Shown here one piece after another: positions 23,975-34,677 of a stretch of DNA of 64,000 bases. Origin of the DNA: Polytrichum commune (lineage: Eukaryota > Streptophyta > Polytrichopsida > Polytrichales > Polytrichaceae); the NCBI GenBank assembly GCA_950295325.1, contig OX485808.1, positions 17,874,527 through 17,938,526 on the forward strand, read 5' to 3'. Positions within the stretch are counted from its first letter, which is position 1. Each line of letters opens with the position of its first letter. Position numbers and translations under genes: made by a program. The notes under the pieces are model-generated. The model searched no databases. It saw nothing but the letters and a program-made list of their open reading frames with translations, and had not been told where the DNA came from.

Positions 23975-25446
23975 TTTTTCAATACTAACTAGCCTCCGGA
24001 TAATACTTGGACCCTTTTGTGGTGCTCGTATTTTCCGAAGGCTAAATCCTTAGCCCTAATATGGTAGGGACTTTGCCAGGTTCAACTCCTGCTAAGGATA
24101 CTACTTAGACGAAAAAAAATGGAGAGTGAATGCCCACATTATTTAATCCTAAACACTTGAAAAAAAATTTAAAAAAATGACAATGACACATCCACTACCA
24201 AAATATAAAACCGGCCCCACTTTAGACCTTTCGGAAATTGCATAAATGAAAAAACAAATGTCGGCTAATTGCCTAAATACATTAGGAAATGGGGGCTATC
24301 AACCGATAAATTTTGCACTCTCTAGGCCCACTTCCGGGTAAAATTTGAAAAATCCAAGCCACCTCCAGAAAGCTCGGCAATTAGCCGTTTTCTCTACAGA
24401 ACTCCCCGGACTCTGATAGAAATACTCTAGTAATCCCTTGGTACTTTGCATTGGAAATGGGACTTGGAATTGTACATTGTACTCTACACCTCACACGGGC
24501 AAGTCCCAACTCTCATGTAAATTACATTTTAATGGCCTCTTGAAGCTCAAAAGTTGGGACTTTGCCTCCAAGTTGGGACTTGATCACATGGATCAATTAA
24601 ACTTGGGACTTGGGACCCTGTGTGAACTAGCCCTCGGTTATAAGCCATCCATATATGTTGAATATGAATACATAGTTGTTCAAATGGGTGCACTTTGACC
24701 CAAAACAAAACAAAAGACAAAAAAAAAAAAACTAGAACACAAAAACACAAAAAAGAGGATGCTTCAACATCTAACTTTGTTTTGGATCGAAACAACCACA
24801 ACGATATATGCAATCAAGTAAGCCCACATTAATGTATCAACTTTCTAGATAATTTTGTATACTTACTACAAGGGTAACAAATTACTATGATTGTTTTTAT
24901 ATTGTGGTTGCAAACAGATGAACCCAAAAAATTATAAGTCTTTGTGATATGATATTGACCCATGGTAATTTGCAGGGGTAAATAGGCAACCTATTTGCAA
25001 ATACAACCTCATTGCACATAATAGTGTACTTAGGGCCACTTCACACACGAGATTGAAATATCAACCTCCTTAACATCACTCCTTCTCCTATATCCCGAAA
25101 CCCTAGGGTCACTCCTTGTTCTCACTCCTTGTTATCACATCCCCCCCCCCCAAAATATGTAGATTTTGATATTGAAATAAACCACCAATGATTTCAAACC
25201 ACAAGCTTGCACGCATCACATTATCATGGTTGTAATTATTATCATCAATGCAATGTTGATTTTGTGTTATTCCATAATGTCACATTCTACACTAATTCTC
25301 TTTTATCAAGTATCCATGTTAACATTTTAAAAACTCCTTAATATCACATGCACTTTGGTTGCCACAAACACGATATTACGGAGTTAAGAGTGTATTCACC
25401 AAATAGTTTATATACATTTCATATGACAATGCTTTACAAGAAAATT

Positions 25447-25518
25447 GGGTATTTGGTCTAGTGGTATGATTCTTGCTTAGGGTGCAAGAGGTCGGGAGTT
25501 CAATTCTCCCAATACCCC
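25447..25518 (+). tRNA. tRNA-Pro (AGG), copy A
   Basis: 72 nt. The acceptor stem GGGTATT pairs perfectly with AATACCC, and the discriminator base is C. The anticodon stem CTTGC/GCAAG encloses the loop TTAGGGT, with anticodon AGG (reads CCU). The T arm is GGGAG-TTCAATT-CTCCC. The internal promoter boxes (TGGTCTAGTGGT and GAGTTCAATTC) are intact. No intron and no encoded CCA, as usual for eukaryotic nuclear tRNAs. Identical to the copy at 40961. Confidence 0.95.
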
Positions 25519-25865
25519 AAGAAAGTGCATGTGCTAAAGCAAACAATAATTATTGCATTTCCTTTTTCTTTGTCTTTCTTCCTATTGGGCCCTCCATGTT
25601 ATGTCAACGGATAGATTTTGTCTACTCTATGTTCCTCAAGCTTTGCATACATTGAATAGGTGATGGATGATTATCTAATCAATCCAACTATTTCTTGCCA
25701 TGTTTTACTTTACATCCGTAATAATGTAAATGGTGTGACCTACAATATGGCGTGAACAACCACCATTACATAATTAAGTCATGACCATTTTCATTGTTAT
25801 TTTCATATATTCAAACTTTATATTAGGGGCTATGAGTATGGACTCTGAAGGTGGTACATGCACAC

Positions 25866-26526
25866 CTATGTTCGGGAAAAACCGACGGCTAGTTCATTAT
25901 TAGCCGATGGATTTCCCCTCATGGCTGGTCCAAATTTCCAACCATTGGATGGCAATCCGACTGTAATTTCAATCCTCCGGCAATTAGCCGATGGACCAGA
26001 AAATGTCCCGGAAATGTAGCCGATTCTTCTTGTGAGTTACTGGATTTCAACCAGAAGCATCCAGAGCGCTATTTGTCTAGGGCATCTGATGATGCACTTG
26101 AGGAAGTACCCTAAACCTTAAACTTTTTGAATTATGCAACCTTTCCATGACCAAATCCAATTGCTTCTATGAAGAATTGGGGGACCCTTGGCCTTTAAGC
26201 AGTGAAGGCATTGCTAGGCTCAATTCCTGCCAAGGATATTAAGTCTTCAAATTTAAAGTTTTGAACATGCCTTTCTTTTTCACTTATTCAAGATTTTGTA
26301 CTAAGAAATGATTTCTAATAACTTTTCATACATTTTTTAAACAATTAGTGCCGATATGAATTCCATTTAAGCGGATATTGGCCAATGAAAATATGAAAAT
26401 ATAGGCAATTGGCCGATTGATTTTACAAAAGACCGGCTCTTGCCGATGTAAATTGGGAAAAATCCGACCCTTCGTAGCAACTACCGGCAATTAGCCACTA
26501 AGGCTTCAAAAACTTCCCCAACTCTG
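25866..26526 (+). mobile_element. Non-autonomous hAT derivative (661 bp)
   Basis: Flanked by perfect 8-bp duplications ATGCACAC (25858-25865 and 26527-26534). Ends are CTATGTTCGGGAA and, read inward from the right, CAGAGTTGGGGAA. The interior resembles the hAT element at 20.6-24.4 kb: both have attagccgatgg-type subterminal boxes, the ggcaattagcc box near the right end, and a related block (caggttcaactcctgctaag versus taggctcaattcctgccaag). Copy B of the duplication has a single ATGCACAC at this position, so B preserves the empty site. Confidence 0.9.
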
Positions 26527-26890
26527 ATGCACACATGCTTTTAGTGTAGGGTGCACCTTTTGGCACTTGACCCATAGCCAAATATAAATGCATTGATTGA
26601 CCTTGCAACTACAATAAACACCAAAATACGTCATGGCTCAATATATTGCACATTGTTGACAACATTGGTGTTGCATTGACAAGATATTTAACATTATTTG
26701 ACTTCATATTATATCTTATTTCAAACACTGAGATTTCTTGTGGGATACACATCAAATTCTGTGAGATATTATTAATGTTTTTTCAAGATTTATTATAATC
26801 CACATAAGTTTCAAATGTAGAAGCTTAGAACTAGTGTGATCCATATTTTTTGAAACAAAGGGTGCACTGTTTGCACTATGTTGCAAGGTG

Positions 26891-27542
26891 CACTAGTAGA
26901 AAATTATGTGAAAAAGAACCGCAGTCGTTTTTTCATTGCTGTTCTTTTGACAACCTTGATCTACACTCGCTAAGCAACTCCAAATTTTTCATTTTTGTTT
27001 TGCAACTGCAATTTTAAGAATTTTGGGGCGTGTAACATACCATTGGAAAGGTATTTTCAAGACATTGTCTAACGGTATATTACAAGCCCCCAATTCCCAA
27101 AATTTCAGTTGGTAAACGAAAAAAAAAAATCTTCAATCGTTTAGAGACTGTAGATCTAGAGCATGCTGGTCAAAAGAACTGCAATAGGAAAATGACTACG
27201 GTTCTTTTTGCATAGTTTTCTACTACATTAAATAGGGTATTTAGCGTTTGATGTTGATTATATTTAATGTTGTTACCACCCTACCTTGTTTAACACTAAT
27301 TTTTAATTTTTTGACAATTAGTGTTAGAAGATATGTTGGAATTCTCCTTTTATCATTGTTTTCTCTTTTTTCATGTCCTTACTAACCCTAAATTCAAACA
27401 TGTAACTTCCACATATTACCATAGTTGATATTTAGTGTTGGAGTTTAAATTTAATGTTACTTACTTTCATAGGGTTATTGGTGTTTAGTGTATGTGTTTG
27501 TATTTAGTGTATCAAACACTAAATATCCTATTTAGTGTAGTG
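26891..27542 (+). mobile_element. Composite CACTA-like element in copy A
   Basis: Starts CACTAGTAGAAAATTATGTG, ends TATTTAGTGTAGTG, and is flanked by GTG on both sides (26888-26890 and 27543-27545), consistent with a 3-bp CACTA duplication. The left half has inverted subterminal boxes aaaagaaccgcagtcg / gactacggttcttttt and an inner inverted repeat around ggaaaggt ... acggtatattacaa. The right half carries the palindromic end motif seen in the TTTAGTGTAG MITEs. It is either one chimeric element or two nested ones. Confidence 0.6.
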
Positions 27543-27595
27543 GTGATAAGGGTAGATTGCCCACGATTTGGTTGGTGAGCTTTAGTTGGAACTCT

Positions 27596-28070
27596 GGGGG
27601 CCTCTTTTTGACATACCACATACAAACTAATGTGAATGTAAAAAGGGCTACTCTTTGAGGCATTAGTATACATAAGATACACAGCTTGGGAGAAGTATTC
27701 TTTTCTTTAATGTGTATAAATAGGAAGGATACTAAGAATTTATATAAATGACAACTTCAATGATGTTTGTTGTAGGGTTTATATTACTTTAAAGTTACAT
27801 GGTATGGAGACAAACATCTTCAATCAATTGGGAAGTGAAAATGGACAATACATATAAGAATGGCCTTTTTTTCAAATTTTATATTAGTATGTATTTGAGC
27901 CATTTATCACATTAACTTGAAACCTTGTGTATAAATACATGAGTTTATTATCTAGCATATCACTAGTACATGTACCTTTGTTTTTGTTTATGATTTCTTG
28001 CATATAAGGGGTTTTATTTCACAGTACCCACGAATGTCATATATACTTCCAATGAAGAGTAAATCACCCA
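27596..28070 (+). mobile_element. GGGTGGACTC-family MITE, diverged copy in A
   Basis: Interior phrases (cacatacaaactaatgtgaat, gaggcattagtatacataa, ataaatacatgag, agtacccacgaatgt, ccaatgaagagt) follow the order seen in the copies at 31.0, 31.8 and 62.9 kb. The ends are degraded, so the borders are approximate. Confidence 0.5.
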
Positions 28071-28660
28071 TAGAAATCCCTATGCACATATTTGACGACT
28101 AATTTCATGGGTTCCATTAGATTGGGATCTGGAGAATTAGAGATCCCTATGTTAATATAATTGTCTAATAGTGCTTTTTAATGTAGGGCTTCCATTTGAC
28201 ATAATATTTTATGTTATGAATATAAGACACCCTAGATTTTTTTTAATCAATAATAAAACTAGTAATGCCATGTACATTGTAACACCAATTATAAAAGAAC
28301 ATAGAAGAAAAACTGGACCATTGAGTGTGTCACCGTCGCAAACTTATTCTCTTGCCCATGGTAAAGTGGTAATTAGAGCTTAGCAATGTTAAGAGATTGG
28401 CATAGTTCCATAATTTGTGTTGGCATACACAATTCAAATCATCGATTAACAACAATACAATCCCCATTATGATAAAGTTTGTAGCATTCTAACAAAGTCT
28501 TCTAGTCTATTGTGATGAAGTCTTTGGGTATTTTTCATCTATTTAGGCTCAAGAAAACTAGCGAATTACAAATTAGGGCAAAACCATGCATGTGGCATAA
28601 CCTTGCCAACCATTGGCCCTTTCAATGGCAAAATAATTAGATGTATAATGTAGTATATAG

Positions 28661-29009
28661 AAATCCTCATTGAACCAGACACCAATCAAATATAAGGGTC
28701 CGATTAAAAAAACGAGCCACTTAAGACCCACCTACCTTAGGTGAACAATCAAAAAATAAATTAACCGAATTACACCCACAAGACTTAACAACTTGTGTGA
28801 TGTCAACAACAATAACCATGTCACCTTTGCAGAGGTTGGAGCTTGACATGTGTTACAAAGTAGAGGCTCTTGCTGGCCTTGGGCTCCTTGGGAGGTGTAA
28901 GGTTAAGTGTAGGGGAACTTTGGTATGGGAACGTGGATCCCAAGTTGGTGGACTTTGGGGAACGTAGAGCCCACGTTGGCTTACCTAGCCATATCATGCC
29001 ATTGGCTTA
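28661..29009. other. Unique sequence between repeats
   Basis: No gene, RNA or element boundary recognised between the end of duplication A and the Tourist-like MITE. Confidence 0.3.
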
Positions 29010-29496
29010 GGGCTACTTCACACATGAGACTGAGAGCCCACGACCATTACACATCAAGCACTCTCATTGGTGGAAAAGGCGGAGCTGGTCTAAGTTTGCT
29101 TCACACTACGCTTGAGGGACCAACGGAGTATATGAATGCAAGATGGATGTAAAGTCTACATGGCATCGAATGGATCGTGTTTCATGGTCACTCGGACTAT
29201 TTTCAAAAACCACAGCTTGGAGGTAGGCCTAACACACAATCGGGAGACCATGGCTCTCGGAACACTCATGACCATTGATTTATTTTATTTGATCATGTGG
29301 GAGGACCCGCATGAATAGAAATTCATTACAATAGCATTTGGTTGAAGGCCCGGTCATATATGACTTCACACTACACTTGAGGGTCCGTGATCACACTACA
29401 TGATTATGGAGGTGTGTTGAGACGGCCTTTGGACACTTTCTTTTGGGCTCTCACAATTTCATGGTAATGGCTCTCGAATTGTGTGTGAAGTGGCCC
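29010..29496. mobile_element. PIF/Harbinger (Tourist-like) MITE, 487 bp
   Basis: TTA duplications (29007-29009 and 29497-29499) flank the inverted ends GGGCTACTTCACACATGAGA and, from the right, GGGCCACTTCACACACAA. The same family occurs at 49421-49738. Shared interior phrases are tggtggaaaaggcgga, cacactacacttgagggtc and acggcctttggacactttct. Short frames inside are not genes. Confidence 0.8.
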
Positions 29497-30963
29497 TTAA
29501 CCAACAATCAACCCTAGCATGTAGATATCATGGCAAGCTTAGGTGGCTGCTGTCAAAACACACTAATTTAGGTGTCAACACGCTAATTTATGTGTCATTT
29601 TAGAATGACAAAGACAATTTCAAATGGCAAGTCACAAAAATTATAACCTCAATGTTAATGAAGATTTTGTAATGTTTTTGACCTCCAAGTTAATTACATG
29701 CTTCATTGATGGTTTCACTTCTGGAATGAAATTCCGATCAATTGCTTCTTTACTAATTGGAAATGCACATATATGTATATATTGGATTTCAAACCTTGAA
29801 GGTGATGTGCACTCAATATGGGATTTGTAGTCAAGCACCCTTCAAGAATGCAAGGGCAATTTGTTTTTCGTCGTTGGGCGGGGCTAGCAACAGTTTTCGG
29901 TCCGGTATAGACATTTCTCTGGAGGGCTGCCCCAACCCGGTCCTGATACCCTGGAAAGTTTGTGAGGGGGTGTTTAACGTCCACCTAGTTCAGCCGTGGG
30001 TTTGTGTGATCACCACCTACTTGGTAGTGGTCAATGGGTAATAATTAAATAACGGTTAACCCTCTAATGATCAGTGCAAAATGGGAATGCGAGCCCAAAC
30101 ACAATATCCACTATACCGATAAATACCGGATAAGTCTATTATTGTGGGAAAAATGCTTACGAGTTTCTTTATATAGCAATATACATGGGGATGTTGAAGG
30201 TGTGGACAAAAATAACTCGTAGGCATTTGAGGATTAAGATGACTTATTGACCCAATGACCCTTGACAATGATTGGGTGAAGCGTAATGACTACAATTAGC
30301 ATGGCTTGGTGGAGAATGGAATGCACACCACTTGCAAGGAAAAATGAGTCCCACTCTTTCAAACTATTGGTTTGATGCCTTCAATGCCTATAGAGGGCTC
30401 CATAAGATATTCACAATGTGGTTTGTGGTGGGTAAAGTGGTGATATGATGGTAGTGAATTAACAACATCTAATTGATCCAACCCAACATCAACAAATTTT
30501 TACAAGAAGGAACGCGTCCATAGAAACAAATAGGAGCTTTAGTCAACATACACTTTTTGTTTTCCAAGATACGAATGTCTAGACATTTGATTTCTACAAC
30601 GTCAAGCAAATTGTGCCTAATGAAATTCAATATTCTCTTAGTCTACCTTCATAGTAGCTCAACATCATCGTCTCACCTTGACATGTGTTATGACATTACG
30701 TGACGGTCAAAGGCCACGCCCCATCCATTTGCACATCTTGGAGAGAACAAAATCATCTTTGCAAACAAGTTACAAACGATCCATTCCCTGTGAGTTCACC
30801 TAACCTTATGTTTTTGGTACACACATCGTTAATTGGGTACATTATGGGAGACTATTATGTCAGTATTTGGGAATTTAAGTAACACTAATTTCATAAAGGA
30901 TTGGTGTTTCAAGCGTTTATTGACACCTTACATATACTTATAATTTCCTATGTACGGGTTTTT
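29497..30963. other. Intergenic, with a dispersed 32-nt phrase
   Basis: At 29951-29982 lies a phrase (ctggaaagtttgtgaggggg followed by tgtttaacgtcc) whose near reverse complement sits at 53181-53212. It is probably a fragment of a dispersed repeat. Nothing else is supported. Confidence 0.35.
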
Positions 30964-31466
30964 CTAGGGGGGTGGACTCTTCATACTACATACAAACTAA
31001 CATGAGTGTAAGAAGGGTATTATTTGAGGCATCAACGTACATAGTATACATAAGGGAGAGGCATACTTTTTCTCTAGTGTGTACATCTAAAAAAGCTATT
31101 AATTTTTTTGAAGTAAAGGTTAATGTACAAACAGATAAATACATCTTTGCTTGTCTGATACAATCGTTGAGCTACAAACTATGGGTGAAAAGATGTTGAA
31201 TGACTTTGTCGTTGGCAAGTGAAAGTGGAATATATGTATAACAAAGGCCTGTTTAATTCATGATTTATAGTTTGTATATGTAGTGGAGGTGTTTATCACA
31301 TTAAATTGAAGGGGCTAAAATAAATACATGAGTTCATTTTCTAGCATGCCATTAGTAGGTATATGTATGTTTTCCTCTATAAACTTCTTGTACATAGGGG
31401 GTTTGATTTCATAGTGACCCACGCACGTTGACATTTAGGTTTCCAATGAAAAGTCCACCCTGAGGG
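30964..31466. mobile_element. GGGTGGACTC-family MITE (~0.5 kb)
   Basis: The left end is CTAGGGGGGTGGACTCTTCA. The right end read inward is CCCTCAGGGTGGACTTTTCA. Interior boxes (tacaaactaacatgagtgt, acatagtatacataagggag, agtgacccacgcacgttgac) match the copies at 31.8 and 62.9 kb. The target duplication is not readable because of G and T runs at the borders. Confidence 0.65.
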
Positions 31467-31795
31467 GGGGCTTTTACACCCCTTATATAAATTCTATAAA
31501 CCTAAAATGTATTCCGCACACTATCCAACATTATTCTAAGTAGAATTTACCAACCATTAAACTTGCATCCAACCAAAAATACAATCAACAAGTTCTTAAA
31601 GCAAATACAAACTCTAATTTCAAATTTTACATTCACAAAACAAATAAGATAGAGGAATGCATTGAACCACACTATTCATAAACGCAAGCCAAACTATGTA
31701 TTAAGATTCAGAAATGGAACTGGATGCCAAACATGCATGATGTAGCTTTGTATTTCTAATGTGTTCAAAAACAAGGACTAGAACATCATACAATC
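31467..31795. other. Spacer between two MITEs
   Basis: AT-rich, no feature recognised. Confidence 0.3.
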
Positions 31796-32524
31796 CCCAT
31801 GGGTTGGACTCTCCATGTCATTTACAAACTAATGTGAATGTCATGAAGGGTGTTATTTAGGGCACTAATATACATAGTATACATAAGGGAGAGGTAATTT
31901 TTTCTCTAGTGTGTGCATATAAAAGAGGCTATTGAGAATTTTTCAGTAGGGGTAAATGCACAAAAGGAGCCCCAAGCTTTAGAGGGAAAAAATGATAATG
32001 GATGTGCTAGTTTCATTCAATTCACGTCTTCATCCATTTGGTGTCATATGGTAATAGTCCGTAATGACTACCATGTCCATTCTTGTTACGTTTTTCGATT
32101 GGGTTCTAGGATTTTTTGAATTGGAGGCTCTTGGAGCACTCGATGGCTCTCTGGAGTTTTGCTCTTTGAACTGTGGCTAACTTGTTGTGCTCTTGTTTTT
32201 GTTTGTTTGATGCAATCATTGAGTTACATGCTATGAATGGGAAAAAATGTTCAATGACTTTCTCATTGGAAAGTTGAAGTGGCTTTTACATATAATAAAG
32301 GTTTATTTAATTCATATTTTATAATATGTATATACAACAGAGAAATTTATTACATTCAAATGAAAAGCTTAGTATAAATACACGAGTCCATTTTCTAGCA
32401 TGCCATTAGTATGTATACACATGTTTTTTTTTCTTTATGAACTTCTTGTACGTAGGGGGTTTAATTTCATAGTGACCCATGCACGTTGACATTTAGGTTT
32501 CCAATGAAGAGTCCACCTCTTGGG
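31796..32524. mobile_element. GGGTGGACTC-family MITE (729 bp)
   Basis: Ends CCCATGGGTTGGACTC and, from the right, CCCAAGAGGTGGACTC. Flanks ATACAATC (31788-31795) and ATGCAATC (32525-32532) agree at 7 of 8 positions, an 8-bp duplication as in hAT-type insertion. The interior is shared with the copies at 31.0 and 62.9 kb. A 68-residue frame inside it is not conserved among copies. Confidence 0.75.
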
Positions 32525-34677
32525 ATGCAATCCGGCTAGAACGTTTCAACATATAACAATTACGTTCAAGAAGTTATAATTTGGCATCCATATAATTTGT
32601 CCTCTAGCAATCAAAACTAGGATTATTCAACCATCAAGCATCCATCCCACTATACCTACTATAAAATAGAAATAAGTGTGTTGTGCATGTACACTACACT
32701 AAAAAAACAAAAAAATCAACCTAATGTTGTGGCATTTGTAGAGTGTTATATTGCATATAAGTATGTTATGGGCTTCTCATTGACATTATGTTACTTCAAC
32801 GTCAGGTATAATAATAAATATAAATGAACAAACTGCACCCTATATTCAACTCACATTGTTTGTTAGAAGCCTCCTTTGAGTGATATGTGATAAGGGGTGA
32901 CCCTAAAAACATACGCCCAAAAGACATGTGTTTAAAAGATTAAAATACATGCTCAAAATCTGTTAACCATTCCAAGCTCAACTGTCAACATCATTTAGGG
33001 GGGTTATGGCTACTTGATCGTTTCATGGCTCCAACACTTTTAACTTTGACAAATCATCATAACAATAGGAAAATCCTCAAAATATTCCGTAGAGTATTGC
33101 TAAAATCTTATTACCAAATGTGTAGATCCAAGAAAAATCCTATCCATAAAATCAAGTTAAGAATCACAGCCAACAGCCCAGAAAAATCATATATAAATAA
33201 GTAACCATTTAAGGCACATTCTACCTGATACGAACTGTGTTGCTCATCCAATGCTATCAATTTGTAGTTCTTCGCATACCAGTGCAGAAAGATGAGCTTG
33301 ATTATCTTGATTTACAATGGGACCATAGCACACTCACTGATCAAGTGCTACCAATTTGTAGTTGTTTATTGGAAGCTCATACTGGGATGAGTTGCCATGC
33401 AATGATGTCATCTGGTTTATATTGCAAGGCGATTCTTAGTCAAATCGAACCTCGAGGCTCGATGTCTCCATTCGGCTGCTGATTAACAAGATTCATACCC
33501 TGTAGTCTGGATGCAGAGGAATGAGAGCATATAAGACCAGAATAGGTAAAAGTGATGGCAATAAACTGAACAAAACTTAATTGTTGCTCCAACTTAACAA
33601 TTCACTCATTCCCAGTTTTGGTCGCAAATACATCACCGACTGGATTGATATCTAGGAAGCCATGAGTTTTAATTTGCGTATGAGTTGGTAACACCAAGCG
33701 CATAAGTCGATGTCATCTTTGATGTTCAAGTGCAGAAAGACACATCAAGGCCAGGCGATTCATATCTTGAATCTTGATGTGCAATACTCAATTACTGAAA
33801 GCTTAGTAAAAGTTTCAGGACTACTATGAATTCTATCCGAAACAGTTGACGGATGCATCGCCATTATTGGGAGCAGTATACTATGGATGTACACCTAGAT
33901 GTGCATCCTAAAACTAATCGTTACAAATGCATCAATTTCTGCAAACAAGTGCAAATGTTTGTCCAGATTGCCTTCAATCTTCCCATCCAAAAAAGGCAAA
34001 CATTGCAGGTAAAATACGTGAGCTTTAAGAAAAAATCGCATTGGAAACCCAAACGACAGGGTTATCTGCACACGAGCTCACGAAACTGACGAATCTTCGG
34101 TTATGACTTCCACATGATCAACATGTGCCCTCCCAACTCGTGCCCCTTTCTCCTCCGCCATAGCCACTGCCCAACCAACCAAGCAAACTCCGTTGCAAAA
34201 CCGCACCTATTCCTTGGTACTCAAAAGCCTGCTCAAAATCAACGCAACCTTCCAGACATGAAATAGTGGAACCGGGAACTTGAGTGAGCGATATGGGTTC
34301 TATGCGGTAACTTTTCTCTTAATCGGACACCAATATTTGATTGGTTTGTGGTTCGGTGAGATCAAAAAACAAACACCATAAAAGCACTTTTTCAAAGAGA
34401 TTGGACTACGTCTTCAAATTTTATTAACTTACTTCACACTCAATAGAGACCACAATTGGGAGGACCATATTTATTATTTTTCAGTTAGAGAATCAACAAA
34501 CATGCATTTCCGACCATAACCTCAACTAGATAACCACAACTACATCATGAGAGATCCACTTGTTGCTGATGCTTCAGCGCAGATTTGCTAGTGCACCATA
34601 AGTTTCTTGTGTGAAACTAATCGGTCCAAGTCGGAGAACATGAAATACAAACCGAAGAACACCCACATACCTTATGA
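32525..34677. other. Downstream flank of the lipase gene, no gene recognised
   Basis: Short frames only. A small internal duplication is visible: ctatcaatttgtagttctt near 33247 and ctaccaatttgtagttgtt near 33348. The right part would hold the 3' untranslated region of the minus-strand lipase gene. Confidence 0.35.

Larger units (their letters stand above)
20583..24415 (+). mobile_element. Inactivated hAT-type transposon (~3.8 kb)
   Basis: The element is defined by the broken hAT transposase inside it and by end sequences shared with the smaller hAT derivative at 25866-26526. The right end is CAGAGTCCGGGGAG read inward, with ggcaattagccg next to it. The left end is near 20583, with gaacgggtagtgccggcag similar to the derivative's gttcgggaaaaaccgacgg. 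The flanks gtatgaag and atagaaat do not match as an 8-bp duplication, so one end has been rearranged or is misplaced. A second partial copy of the left-end phrase gggtagtgccggca occurs at about 21250. Confidence 0.6.
24360..28660 (+). repeat. Segmental duplication, copy A
   Basis: Matches 39873-43516 in the same orientation, with only scattered differences over about 3.6 kb. It starts inside the last ~56 bp of the hAT element and ends at tagtatatag. Copy A is longer because a 661-bp hAT derivative (plus 8-bp duplication) sits in it and is absent from copy B. It contains a tRNA-Pro gene, a composite CACTA-like element and a GGGTGGACTC-type MITE. No protein gene was recognised. Confidence 0.9.

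Noticed and set aside
25138-25152. C run at about 25140 (and its copy at about 40652) as another G-tract element end
   Set aside because: There is no GTGCGA box, no partner end and no flanking duplication. It is inside the segmental duplication as a simple homopolymer.
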